NCBI RefSeq assembly: GCF_901709675.1
Contig: NC_051105.1
Location: 11,890,604 to 11,954,603 of the forward strand
Direction of reading: 5' to 3'
Source: Syngnathus acus
Taxonomy: Eukaryota > Chordata > Actinopteri > Syngnathiformes > Syngnathidae
Length of the DNA: 64,000 nucleotides
The notes below the pieces were generated by a model. The model had not been told where the DNA came from and did no database searches. It worked only from the letters and a program-made list of their open reading frames with translations. Positions 10,116 through 20,177 of this stretch are shown one piece after another. Positions within the stretch are counted from its first letter, which is position 1; each line of letters begins with the position of its first letter. The translations under genes were made by a program, and so were the position numbers.

Positions 10116-13100
10116 CTAACCTTTGAAACTACTTTCCTTTTTACTCAGTCCACTTTTAATCCGTCTTTTCCATGAGAAGGACCACTTCAGAAATGGTCGC
10201 AGGTAAGTCTTTGAAATGCCTTGGGATGATGTTTTCACCTCAACCTTCCGGACCCTTCCATCGCTGCTCTCGGAGGTGGATATGACCATAGCCATCGGCC
10301 ACTCATTCCTTGGCACTTGAGTTTGCTTTAGCAGCACAATGTCCCCAGGTTGAAGGTCGCGGCGTGTCCTGTGCCATTTACGTCTTGGATGGAGAGTGCT
10401 CAGGTACTCACTTCTCCAACGGTTCCATGGTTCGTTCGCCAGCGCCTGCCCTTGCCTCCACTGGCCTCTCAGAAGGTCTTTCCCCGCAAACTCGCCCGGA
10501 GGAACAAGCAGGCCTGGCTTTTGTGTCAGTAGCAGCCTGCCTTTGATGGTCACTGGGGCGGCCAGGCCCAGCGGGTCGAAGACGCTGTTGACAACTTTCT
10601 TAGCAGCACGTCGTAGTCCATAGATGGCTACTGCAGGCAATGGGCCATTGCCGAAGACCTGTACCCGCATGCGGTACTCTTGAACCTCTTTAGACAGGTC
10701 ATTGTCTTTGTGCCACAGAAATCTGAGGTAATCTCTGTGCTCATGCCTCACCAGGAATCCATAAAACATCTGCTGGATGTCCGCAGTGACAGCAATGAGA
10801 TCTTTCCTGAAATGCAGCAGCACGCCAAGCAGAGTGTTATTCAAGTCGGGCCCTGTGAGAAGCACTGAGTTGAGGGAGAGGCCGTTCAGTTGGGCGCTTG
10901 AGTCAAACACGACCCGTATTTGCCCAGGCTTCTGGGGGTGGTACACACCAAAAAAGGGCAGGTACCAGCATTCTTTTGCGTCGTCAATGGATGAGGCAAT
11001 CTCTGCATGGTTGTTTTCAAAAAGCTTTTCCATGAAGGAGGAAAACTGCTCCTTCATCCCAGCGTTTTTTCTCGAAGTGCGCCGTAGAGAGCTGAGACGA
11101 GACAGGGCTTGCGCTCTGTTATTTGGGAGCCGAGGGCGAGGCGACTTAAATGGTAGGGGAGCTACCCAGTTGTTCCTTTCATCCTGAGCGACTTCTTTTT
11201 TCATTATTTTCAAGAAGAATTCGTCTTCAAAGGACATGGCACACTTGTTGTCGCTGTCTGTTTGTTGGAAAACAGTCTGCCCGAGCTGATCCTCGACTGG
11301 CAATGCTTTCAACGTATGTGTAGTGTGGCCATGCTTGTCCTCCCCGCCGTAGCATGGTCGCTCTTTCACACAGGTGTTGTTTTGGCAAGGAACGAGAAGT
11401 GACGGACGTCCATTTTGAAGCACATGAGTTTTGAAGATGCTCAGGGTTGGCTTGTGGGCGTTGTCCAGGCAGACTTCGCCTATAATGACCCAGCCTAAGT
11501 CCAGGCGCTGGGCAAAGGGTGCGTTATGAGGACCATTGACTTGATCTCTCACTTTGTGTGCACGTATCATATCTCTCCCCAACAGGATCATCATCTCTGC
11601 ATCAGGATCCAGCTTGGGAATGAGAGGAGCGAGATGTTTCAAGTGCGCGTGTGTGAGGGTTACCTCTGGAGTTGGAATCTCAGATTTGTTATTCATTATT
11701 TCATTGCACTCAATGAGAGGTGGAAGGTCTAGGCACACACCTCCGTTCACTGCTTCGATCTGAAAGCCCGCCGCCTTCCTGCCGACCATCTCTGTGGTGC
11801 CAGCGCAGGTCTTCATCAGGTAAGGGGAGAGGCTGCTCTTGACTTTGAAAAGGTGGAAAAATTCAGAGCGGGCCAGTGAGCGGTTGCTCTGATCGTCAAG
11901 TATGACATACATCTTGACAGAGCGATCTGGCTGTCCCCGAGGGAAGACGCGCACCAGGCACACCTTTGAGCATGAACGTGGGAGGTTGCCCTTGCCACAA
12001 ACTTTAGTGCATCGTGACGTCACTTCGAGTGGAGAATTTCCTTGTGCCACTGTGTCTATTTGTGGAAGGGCCGATTGATCGGGAGGCAGAGAGGTGTATA
12101 GGTGCATCGCAGAGCTGTGTCTTTGGCTGTCACACTCACCACATTTCAATGATGCCTGACAATCCTTGGCAAGGTGGTTTGGAGCGCAGCATTTAAAGCA
12201 GCGTTTATGTTCTTTAAGAATGTCTTTTCTTTCCTGTAATGTTTTTGCTCTAAATGATCTGCATTTTTCTAATGGGTGTGTTTTCTTGTGCACAGGGCAA
12301 TAACGAGCCGGATCATTGTTTTCCTTTCCATCGTCCGTAGAGTTTAAGGTGTTTGCATCAGTGGTACTAGACACGTCTGTTTTGCGCACAGATACAGCAG
12401 TCTTAAATTCACTTGGCTTGAATGGAGCTTTCTCACCTTTGCCGTACGGCTGGCTACTGATGGAGAGGCTGAAGTTTGGGTCATTTCGAGTCTTGGCTTG
12501 GCCATACACAAAGTCCACAAAAAACGAAAAGGGAGGGAAAGATGTCCTGTAGCGCTCCTTGTACTTTGAGCCTACACCGAGCCATTTCTCCTGCAGGCCT
12601 GAAGGTAACTTCTCCACGATAGGCTTTATGCCACGAGGCGTGTCGAGGTATGCAAGGCCAGGAAGATATCCATCGTTTTTGGCTGCTAATAGCTCCATGA
12701 GGAGATCACTGAGCAATCTTAGCTTCGTGTTGTCTCTAGCAGAGAGATGGGGAAAATCGTCCACTCTTTTGAACAGGGCATTTTCAATTATTTCTGGTGC
12801 GCCATAGCATTCATGCAGTCTATCCCAGGACAGTTGTAGAGCAGCTTTGGGCTTGGTGACATAAACAGCACGGATCCTCTTTACATGTTCAGACGAGTCT
12901 TTACCGAGCCACTTCACCAAGAGGTCCACCTCCTCACTGTATGATAAACCTAAGCCTTGTGTTGCATTTAGGAATGAGGACTGCCATGCCCTAAAATTCT
13001 CTGGCATGTCATCAAATTTTGTGAGGCCAGTAGTCACTAATTCTCTGCGAGCAAGAAACTTGGCAAAGTCTATCATGTGTGGAGGGCTGGCATGAGGAGG

Positions 13101-13967
13101 AGAATACTGACCTTGTTGCATATGTGGACTGTCAGGTGGCTTTGGGGCAGATGTGTGCCTTGCTGCATGTGAAGGCTGAGTCGGGGTTCCGATGTCACTC
13201 TGAAGAGGCCTGAAGTTATCACGCAAAGGCCTGAAGTAATCCATGCGTGGTGGTGTCGTAGGTATGGGTGATGACTGTCGCAGGAGGCTGTACTCACAAG
13301 GTCTGACTGCACCATGAAATGGGGGGCCATAATACGGCGTGTTGATTGCCTCTTGGAACTGCTCCTTTTCCTCATGTTCCTCGTTCACTGATGGTCTGCA
13401 GACGTTGTGTGAGGACCTCTCCTCAGCTGCCGCAGGTAGTGGACTATGTGTGGGTTTGTGGCGCCAGACTCCACTGTAGGCTACAAGGGACTGCGCGTTG
13501 AGCTGTGTTTGGCTTTGCACATAATCTTCAGTGCGTTTTTGAGCCACGTGCGCTGGCAAATGACTTTTTATGCTGAGCACATCTTCATTTTCTATAGCTG
13601 CAGCTGCTTCCAATACTTCTGCTCTCACCCGTGCCACTTCTGCTTCCTTTTCAATTTCTAATTCTTCTAAATCCATGTCTAGCCTAGCTCGTTGCCTTTT
13701 AATTTCCAACTGCTTCCTTGAATAGGCTACCTTGGTTGCCGCTGCTTCAGCCGAAGCTCTGGCTCTGGCAGCTGCCTCCAGAACGGAATTGTAGGATGAC
13801 GAGCGCTTGGAGTTAGCACTAGCTCTCGATCGACTGTGGACTGATGACTTGGATGATGAAGGTCGACGTGAATTCTCTTCGAAGTCTACCGTCTCCGCGT
13901 CGATAACACTGGATACATCTTTGGCGGCCATGTTTGAATCTTCCGTTGTTTCCTCAACTCGCTGCAC
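10116..13967 (-). CDS. BEL/Pao Gag-Pol frame with two in-frame losses
   Basis: A 1283-codon frame without stops. The N-terminal ~150 residues are basic and coiled-coil-like (Ala/Arg/Glu rich). A Pao-type gag region follows, then a CCHC zinc knuckle near residue 587 (CFKCCAPNHLAKDC). An aspartic protease-like segment with DDQSN is near residue 685. Reverse transcriptase begins near residue 1000 (GQIRVVFDSSA, then VTADIQQMF near 1060). The sequence then passes from FGNGPLPAVAIYGLRRAA directly to VNSVFDPLGLAAPVTIKGR, skipping the expected YVDD-type active site. A second junction near residue 1150 leads into the integrase C-terminal segment (LQPGDIVLLKQTQVPRNEWP). RNase H and the DDE integrase core are therefore missing. 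The frame survives both junctions, which makes a structural-protein role possible but enzymatic activity impossible. Confidence 0.85.
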   Translation of the reverse strand: MQRVEETTEDSNMAAKDVSSVIDAETVDFEENSRRPSSSKSSVHSRSRASANSKRSSSYNSVLEAAARARASAEAAATKVAYSRKQLEIKRQRARLDMDLEELEIEKEAEVARVRAEVLEAAAAIENEDVLSIKSHLPAHVAQKRTEDYVQSQTQLNAQSLVAYSGVWRHKPTHSPLPAAAEERSSHNVCRPSVNEEHEEKEQFQEAINTPYYGPPFHGAVRPCEYSLLRQSSPIPTTPPRMDYFRPLRDNFRPLQSDIGTPTQPSHAARHTSAPKPPDSPHMQQGQYSPPHASPPHMIDFAKFLARRELVTTGLTKFDDMPENFRAWQSSFLNATQGLGLSYSEEVDLLVKWLGKDSSEHVKRIRAVYVTKPKAALQLSWDRLHECYGAPEIIENALFKRVDDFPHLSARDNTKLRLLSDLLMELLAAKNDGYLPGLAYLDTPRGIKPIVEKLPSGLQEKWLGVGSKYKERYRTSFPPFSFFVDFVYGQAKTRNDPNFSLSISSQPYGKGEKAPFKPSEFKTAVSVRKTDVSSTTDANTLNSTDDGKENNDPARYCPVHKKTHPLEKCRSFRAKTLQERKDILKEHKRCFKCCAPNHLAKDCQASLKCGECDSQRHSSAMHLYTSLPPDQSALPQIDTVAQGNSPLEVTSRCTKVCGKGNLPRSCSKVCLVRVFPRGQPDRSVKMYVILDDQSNRSLARSEFFHLFKVKSSLSPYLMKTCAGTTEMVGRKAAGFQIEAVNGGVCLDLPPLIECNEIMNNKSEIPTPEVTLTHAHLKHLAPLIPKLDPDAEMMILLGRDMIRAHKVRDQVNGPHNAPFAQRLDLGWVIIGEVCLDNAHKPTLSIFKTHVLQNGRPSLLVPCQNNTCVKERPCYGGEDKHGHTTHTLKALPVEDQLGQTVFQQTDSDNKCAMSFEDEFFLKIMKKEVAQDERNNWVAPLPFKSPRPRLPNNRAQALSRLSSLRRTSRKNAGMKEQFSSFMEKLFENNHAEIASSIDDAKECWYLPFFGVYHPQKPGQIRVVFDSSAQLNGLSLNSVLLTGPDLNNTLLGVLLHFRKDLIAVTADIQQMFYGFLVRHEHRDYLRFLWHKDNDLSKEVQEYRMRVQVFGNGPLPAVAIYGLRRAAKKVVNSVFDPLGLAAPVTIKGRLLLTQKPGLLVPPGEFAGKDLLRGQWRQGQALANEPWNRWRSEYLSTLHPRRKWHRTRRDLQPGDIVLLKQTQVPRNEWPMAMVISTSESSDGRVRKVEVKTSSQGISKTYLRPFLKWSFSWKRRIKSGLSKKESSFKG

Positions 13968-14018
13968 CGCGGCTTTTCACTTCACCGCGGCTTTCCACTT
14001 TATACTACGGCTTTTCAC

Positions 14019-14476
14019 TGTACTGATCTCCCTGTGCGTTATGTACTTCGTGTACGTTGTCACAGTTCATCAGCCAGCCAAACTCATGTATAGAACACGT
14101 GAGCCAGGATTCAGAGCGTCTTGCTCCCTTTATTTCTGTTCAGTGCTAAACACAACGAGTGAAAAGCCGTTGATTCCGTGAGGATAAGGAGAGGAGAAAG
14201 ATTCGTTTTTGACACAAGTAATGCTAACGTCTCTACTCATCAGTTGTCAAGTCGCTTCAACAAAAACATGCGCAGCTTCCGGTGCATTTCAAAATACATT
14301 TCCGGTTTGCTTCCGAACGACAAATAACCATTGTGTATTCTTAGAATAGAATAGAATAGAATAGAATAGAATAGAATAGATCTTTATTGTCATTGTCACA
14401 TGTACAACGTTGTTGTTGTTCTTCTTTTCATAGAAAACAGTTCTTACGTCATGAAAACAATTCTGAGGGCAGAACA
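14019..14476 (-). repeat. BEL 5' LTR carrying a LINE-tail insertion
   Basis: Homologous to 9718-10091 along its length. Differences are one A/G and one T/C substitution, an added aac (cacaacgagtg against cacgagtg), and an 81-base gain that is the 76-bp insertion at 14343-14418 plus its 5-bp duplication. Confidence 0.9.
14343..14418 (-). mobile_element. 76-bp LINE 3' tail inserted in the BEL LTR
   Basis: Seven AGAAT units followed by agatctttattgtcattgtc on the plus strand. Its complement, gacaatgacaataaagatct plus TTCTA repeats, is the classic 3' end of Rex1/L2-type LINEs and resembles the tail at 6090-6135. It is absent from the other LTR and flanked by ttctt at 14338-14342 and 14419-14423. 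It is an extremely 5'-truncated retrotransposition event younger than the BEL insertion. Confidence 0.85.
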
Positions 14477-14481
14477 GGTAT

Positions 14482-15380
14482 GCTTTCATGAATGTAAATA
14501 GGACAGTGAAAACAGGACAACTGTGATTACTGGGCTGTAGCGAGAGACAGCATCCAAACTGTTTACATTGGACTCAGTCAGGCATAAACACACATACTCC
14601 CTCTCTCTCTCAGAGCGTGCATGTTGGTCTTCTGTCTTCTCTAGAACACTCTGTTCCTAAACACGCTCTCAAAGGCAGAGCAGGGGTCAAAGGCTAAATG
14701 TTTGACCTGGTTCTGTCAGGCTCTGCCATGGGTCACTCATGACCAAACATACATTTCTTCTTGATGTGTTACATTTTCTATACTTAGCGTTCACAACCTG
14801 GCTGAATCTTTTAATTGACAATATGCTGTAGTCTCTACTATCAGAATTCATATCAGCATAAAAGGTAAACCAAGGTAAGTCAATGAGAAGCCTCAATAAG
14901 GAAGAGAAGCCACCACAGTTGCATGATTGGACACCTTGAAACACAATGAAAAATATATGTGGCAGTGATGTTAAATGGTTCAGGCGAGACATTTGTGGGT
15001 TCTATTTTCATAAAAAACACAGTTGTGCTTGAGGTTAAAAAACGGCACATCCTGACTTTCGTGCAGATGCAAGCCTCATTGTGCCTGTTTGGAAATTTTG
15101 CCATCTCTCTGCGCCATGATGAGCATTCTGCCTAACAGAGGGTGGGTTCTTTGACATATGAGCCAGACGGACCTGACTTTTTGGTGGCAGAAATTCATCT
15201 TAACTTTGCGCCTGCTGGAACTGCGTATAAGTTTGGTCTACAGTAATTTCAGTGAATTTAATCGAGTCAAAATTAAAATGAATAAAAGTCAAATTTAATC
15301 TATTCATCAATGAGTAACCAATAATCAAAGTATTTTAAGAATCAAGGAATTGTTTTGAGCCATTGCTTAACTTAAAATGG
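14482..15380. other. Unique DNA
   Basis: No transposon ends, tandem array or coding signal recognised. A short CT run lies near 14597-14612. Confidence 0.45.
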
Positions 15381-15522
15381 TCCATCCGTCCACTTTCTAC
15401 CACCTTTTCCAGGGTCACAGGGCAACTTTCAGCAAGAAAGCTCAGCCATCCCTTTCACCAGCCTCTTCCGGATGAATTCCAAGGTGTTCCCAGACCAGCT
15501 GGGATACATAGTCTCTCTAACG

Positions 15523-16549
15523 CAGGGGTGGGCAAACCTTTTGACTTGCGGGCCGAATTGGGTTCTAAATTTTGACCGGGGGGCCGAACCAGGAGCAGAT
15601 GGATGTCGTGTTTGTGTGAAGTAATATAAATGACATGTAAAGGTCATTGCATAAAAGGTTTTTACTTTTAGTAGATACTAAAGCATGGATATTAAAAAAA
15701 GCTTTTTGAAAACAAATGCATTTATTAACAGCATTAAAAAAATATTTCACAAAAAACTACTATCAGTGATTCTTATTAAATACGACACTGTTATGATGAA
15801 TAACATTTTCCATCACTTCAGCGCCTGCAGGTCAGATTTATGAAATATGTTTATCTAATGAGGCGAAATCACATCCAACGGCAAACATTCTGACCAAATA
15901 CATCATCTTTAAGAATGAGTGAAAGAATACATCTAAATAAAGTAATAAAGAAATCAATAGTATTGTTGGTTTCCCTTTTTTGCTAGTGCATCATAGTCTG
16001 GAGTAAAATTTGTTGTGGTAATTCTTAGGATAGAGCCGAGGTGTCGGTCCGTTAACCTAGATCTGTGATGGGCTTTGTTGACGTTCATGTGGCTGAACGT
16101 CTTCTCACACACGTAGGTCGAGCCAAATTGTCCACTCTTTTTTAACATTCGGCACTCAGTGTCCACCTTTCTTTTCTTCGGGCCCCTCATTTTAATGGAA
16201 GGATTCCAGGGGAAGGTTTGTGGGTGGCATTAGCGTAAAACTGTATCTGAAAGCTCAGCGCGCGAATTACGAGAATACTGACGTCACAGCCTACACTCGA
16301 AATTCGGCACTGATAGATGAAATTACTACGTACTACTGAGTACGCACACGCATTTGTGAGTGTGCACCGAGCTTTCTGACACGGCTCCCGGGAGTAAATG
16401 CGCTTCCCCATCTACTGGGGAAACATAGTAATTGCAGGGAAAATGACCCAAAAAAAAATTAACAATACAATTTATTCAGGTTTGGCGGGCCGGATTAAAT
16501 GGCCCCGTGGGCCGGATGTGGCCCGCGGGCCGTAGTTTGCCCATATCTG
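15523..16549. mobile_element. Non-autonomous hAT element, copy 1
   Basis: Ends CAGGGGTGGGCAAACCTTTT and ...TAGTTTGCCCATATCTG form an inverted pair, and a perfect 8-bp duplication (ctctaacg at 15515-15522 and 16550-16557) marks the insertion in the RTE element. Subterminal sequence is rich in gggccg motifs. Inside is a 78-codon minus-strand frame joining the first residues of a hAT transposase to its dimerisation domain. Copies 2 and 3 are at 38480-39804 and 53915-54960. Confidence 0.85.
15954..16190 (-). CDS. Micro-ORF: transposase start fused to hAT C-terminal domain
   Basis: An intact 78-codon frame begins MRGPKKRKVDTECRMLKKSG and continues into FGSTYVCEKTFSHMNVNKAH, the start of the hAT C-terminal dimerisation region (cf. 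FGTTDLCEQIFSVTNINKTK at 48159-48458). About 15 N-terminal residues are joined to the C-terminal domain, so the catalytic middle of the transposase was lost. The basic cluster PKKRKV is a textbook monopartite nuclear localisation signal. The other two family copies show the same fusion with frame damage. If translated it could be a small nuclear protein able to pair with hAT transposase; that is inference, and there is no expression evidence. Confidence 0.55.
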   Translation of the reverse strand: MRGPKKRKVDTECRMLKKSGQFGSTYVCEKTFSHMNVNKAHHRSRLTDRHLGSILRITTTNFTPDYDALAKKGNQQYY

Positions 16550-16789
16550 CTCTAACGTGTCCTGGGTCATCCTCGTCCTGCCCATAGGACATACCCGTAA
16601 CGCCTCACCAGGGAGCATCCTAACTACATGCCCAGCCCAAGCCACCTCATCCGTCTCCTTTCAACATGGAGGAGCAGCAGCTTGACTCAAGTCCCTCGCG
16701 GATCATCAAGCTTCTCACCCCATCTTTAAAGAAGAGCCTTGACACCCTGCGGAGGAAACTCATTTCGGTCCTTGTATCTGGGTTTTTAT

Positions 16790-17923
16790 TACCGTTGTTT
16801 TCCATGTATAATGCGCACCCTAAAAATGGCATGTGGATGCTGGAAAAAAGCCTGTACCCATGTATAATACGCACCCAAATTTTGACTCCTACTTAAGTCC
16901 GTAAACGTAAAATTATTTCAGAAAAAAGATCATCTTTGGGAACAACCGGATGTTATTCTGCCGGTCAGTATCACTGCGCATGCAGTAGCAAACTCGATAG
17001 CGAAGAAATATGTGAGACTTTCAACGGGATCACCAATATTTGAGTGATGTTCCAGTTATTTATCACAATTATTTATTATTATAATAATAATATATATAAT
17101 AATTATTTATTTGTTATTCCCAATTGTCATGGGGATCTTTCTGGTGATTTCTTAACTAGGCTGGATGTATTTTTTTTGTTGGCGTTGATTTCTCCGACTG
17201 CCCAGAAAGGCACCACCGCGATCAGTTAGGTTAAAATGAAAAGAGAGGAAAGTGACGTGCGGACATGTGAAAAAGGCGGCTCTGTATGGGAGAGAAGTTG
17301 AAGAGGAATAAAAACACCCTTGGAAACCAAAAGTTGCCCCTCGTCGTGACTCGGAGCCGCAACAAATGTTTCGGATTTGTGTAGGGTACATTGTGACAGC
17401 AAACGAGCAGGTGATCGAGCAAGCGTCTGATACGAGAGCATTGCGTTCGTATGGAGCGTGTTTGAAGTGAACAGCAGAGAAGAAAGGAACAAGGCAAAGT
17501 GTTGTGAAATAAAATATTACCTGTAATACGCATTTTGTTATTTGCTGATTGAAACTGCTAATTAAACTGTGAATTGAAACTAATAGATAGAGAACTGAAC
17601 TCTCGCTCTTTATATATCCGGTCTGCGATGGAGATTAAAAACCAAACAATATTTGACAATAACACACCATCAAGGATTGCACCATCGCATCAAACGATGT
17701 GTCGTCAATTATGAATTTTACTGACTGTGTTGGGCAGGATGGCTGAATGCGATGCGCGATTGACAACAAACAAGAAGAAAGGTGATTTCAAGTTTTATTT
17801 CGAGGGAGATTTTCTTAAAAAAAAAAAAATTAAAAAAAATTGTACCCATGTATAATGCGCACCCCAGATTTTAGGACAATAAATTAGTTAAATTTTGCGC
17901 ATTATACATGGGAAAAAACGGTA
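16790..17923. mobile_element. TA-flanked MITE, TATAATGCGC family, copy 2
   Basis: Left end TACCGTTGTTTTCCATGTAT, right end atacatgggaaaaaacggta, TA at each edge, with TATAATGCGC-type repeats inside both ends. It sits within the RTE sequence between cttgtatctgggttttta and tttggtcacgaccc, which are contiguous-like in the copy at 57420-57470. The interior is longer than in copy 1 (3611-4488). Confidence 0.8.
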
Positions 17924-18000
17924 ATTTGGTCACGACCCACAGCAAGTGACCTCAGGTGAGGTTAGTGGTGTACTAAATTGACGGGTAAGTAAAGATTACC

Positions 18001-18320
18001 AGCTCAGTGGCCTAGTGGTAGAGTGTCCGCCCTGAGACTGGAAGGTTGTGGGTTCAAACCCCGGCCGGGTCATACCAAAGACTATAAAAATGGCACCCAT
18101 TACCTCCCTGCTTGGCACTCAGCATTAAGGGTTGGAATTGGGGGGTTAGATCACCAAATGATTCCCGAGCGCGGCACCGCTGCTGCTCACTGCTCCCCTC
18201 TCCCCCAGGGGATGGATTAAAATCACACGGGGATGGGTTAAATGCAGAGGACAAATTTCACCACACCCAGGTGTGTGTGTGACGATCATTGGGACTTTAA
18301 TCTTAATCTTTAAAAATTTT
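18001..18320 (+). mobile_element. Second SINE type, tRNA-derived
   Basis: The head agctcagtggcctagtggta is A-box-like, and ggttcaaacccc is a good B box, so a Pol III promoter is likely. The body includes cataccaaagactataaaaa and a C-rich stretch, ending gacgatcattgggacttta and then ATCTTT-like repeats. It belongs to a different family from the SINE at 1869. It lies immediately after RTE sequence; a clear target duplication is not visible. Confidence 0.75.
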
Positions 18321-19246
18321 AAATTAATCTTTAAATAAAGATATTTTTGGACACCCTTCAGATAAGTAAAATGTCGTTGCAAGATTTTTGGTGAGATACC
18401 TTGCCATCATGAAGTGCACCGCTCACCACTGCGATAAAGAGACCCGCTTGTATAACTTTACAATGTTTTACGACACAAAACCTGGTTCGCATTGGGTACA
18501 TAGCCAACTTTTTCTTGTTTCCAATCCTCTATCCTGTAGACAAGATGCGAAGTTGAAGTTGACCTAAGAATTTGCTTGCTTTTATATAGTATCGGAGGTG
18601 AAACATAACACCAATCAGAGTGTCAAGTTTAACACCAAAGACTGACTGTCCACACCCCTTTGTATAAAAAGCAATTGTCATCACACATGTAATAATTTTA
18701 ATGTGGTGTAACTACTGTGTGAACACACTTGGACATAGCAATGTCCTGCTTCTGCATTATTTTGGCTGAACCCCCAGCTCTTCTGTTGCTCCTCTCAATT
18801 TACAGGAGTGAATTCATTGTGCAAATGGCCTTAAAGCACAAAAACCTTTCTCACCTTGGCAGAGGTGCGCAGACATCAACTTCAACATGACTACAAACAG
18901 CCTTGACCTTGACAACCAAGCAGGCTGCCATCACACCTCATTAACATTAACAACAGTCTGTCTGGTGTGAACTGCTGGCTGTGGGAACCTTCTGGACTTT
19001 TATGAGTCCAATTGGTAATCAGGTTGTAACGTGGAAAAAGGAAGTTGTATTACCCTCATTTCATTCATAGAAATGCATCATAAAGGATGCATAATTTTTC
19101 AAAACTCTCACAGTTGTCTCATAGTGTGTTTCTTGAAGGCTGGAATACACTGAACTGATTGTTTTCATGAATTGTAATGTTCACAGTTTCAAAGAATTGG
19201 ACAAGCAGCAAAGATGTCAAGTGCTGGTTGGTGGTACACTGGAGAG
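18321..19246. other. Unique DNA
   Basis: Nothing recognised: no transposon ends and no frames with domain content. Confidence 0.45.
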
Positions 19247-19950
19247 CAGGGGTGTCAAACTCATTTTGGGGCAGGTTACTTTGCAGTTACGGATTCCTTC
19301 AAAGGAGAGTTATGACATCAAACATCAAATAAATGTTTCATTGTCTCATCATATTGCATGTAAACAACTAATTGATTATTAGGTTTGAAATCAACAATAA
19401 TAGTTTGTTCGATTATGTTCCACATTACTGAAAAAGGGTAACAAAAAATCTCCATCCATCCATCCATCCATCCATCCATCCATCCATCCATCCATCCATC
19501 CATCCATCCATCCATCCATCCATCCTTTTCCGCTTATCCGGGGTCGGGTCGCGGGGGCAGCAGCTTTAGGAGGGACTCCCAGATTTTCCTCTCCCCAGCC
19601 ACTTCGTCCAGCTCATCCCGGGGATCCTAGGCGTTCCCAGGCCAGCTGAGAGACATAGTCTCTCCAGTGTGTCCTGGGTCATCCACGGGGTCTCCTGCCG
19701 GTGGGACATGCTCGGAACACCTTCCCAGGGAGGCATCCAGGAGGCATCCTGATGAGATGCCCGAGCCACCTCAACTGGCTCCTCTCAACGTTTTTCTAAC
19801 AAAAAATCTCAACGTTATTATTTATTACGTATGCCAATTTGAAATGTTGGTGCAGATTTTAGCGAAGATCGTGAAAGCTTGCTTCGCGGTTCACTTGAAA
19901 TGGTATGACGGGCCGGATCTGGTTCCCGGGCTTTGAGTTTGACACCTGTG
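19247..19950. mobile_element. hAT-type MITE (CAGGGGTGTCAAACTCATT ends)
   Basis: Left end caggggtgtcaaactcattt and right end gagtttgacacctgtg are inverted. The right subterminal region has gggccggatctggttcccgg, like the larger hAT element at 47541-49464. No convincing 8-bp duplication survives. It is interrupted by an RTE tail at 19453-19796. Confidence 0.7.
19453..19796 (-). mobile_element. RTE/Rex3-like 3' end, 5'-truncated, with (CCAT)n
   Basis: About 18 CCAT units (the GGAT tail on the minus strand) lead into ttttccgcttatccggggtc and the conserved C-terminal coding and 3' region, ending ctcctctcaacg. A perfect 14-bp duplication, taacaaaaaatctc, lies at 19439-19452 and 19797-19810. Only about 270 bases of element remain beyond the tail. 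It landed within the hAT MITE. Confidence 0.9.
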
Positions 19951-20177
19951 CTGTAGCATATCGAAAAATGACATCTGCAAAATAAAAATTAGAATGATTC
20001 CCCTGAGTTTCTACTCACCTTTATATGAAATTCATATTCCAGGAACCAGAAATTGTGAAAGCCCATAAATTGGCTGCAGGTGCACAAAGAGACTAGAACC
20101 AAAAAGACCTCTTTTGTATAGTTAAGAAATAAGGAGATCCATTTCCTGAAAACACAGGGTAAAAATGGAGTTAGTAC

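Larger units (their letters stand above)
9718..14476 (-). mobile_element. BEL/Pao LTR retrotransposon, internally deleted
   Basis: Two direct LTRs (9718-10091 and 14019-14476) bracket a minus-strand gag-pol frame. The insertion is flanked by a perfect 5-bp duplication, ggtat at 9713-9717 and 14477-14481. LTRs start TGTTCTGCCC and end AGTACA on the minus strand. A purine run (gacggggag) precedes the 3' LTR at 10092-10100. The LTRs differ by two substitutions and one 3-bp indel over 374 bases, apart from a 76-bp LINE tail inserted in the 5' LTR, so insertion was recent. The coding region lacks the RT active-site block, RNase H and the integrase core, so it must rely on enzymes from elsewhere. 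Confidence 0.9.
15381..18000 (-). mobile_element. RTE/Rex3-like LINE 3' region, split twice
   Basis: Three separated segments join into one RTE 3' end: 15381-15522, 16550-16790 and 17923-18000. They correspond to the plus-strand landmarks ccagctgggatacatagtct, gtcctgggtcatcctcgtcc, ggaggaaactcatttcgg and ggtcacgacccacag, also seen at 19453-19796 or 57346-57480. The gaps are filled by a hAT element and a MITE, each with its own target duplication. The encoded region is the extreme C-terminus of the RT protein plus 3' sequence. It is more diverged than the copy at 55174, so it looks older. Confidence 0.8.

Noticed and set aside
18001-18075. A tRNA gene
   Set aside because: A and B boxes are present, but the segment continues as a dispersed SINE body, and the cloverleaf stems do not pair convincingly by eye.
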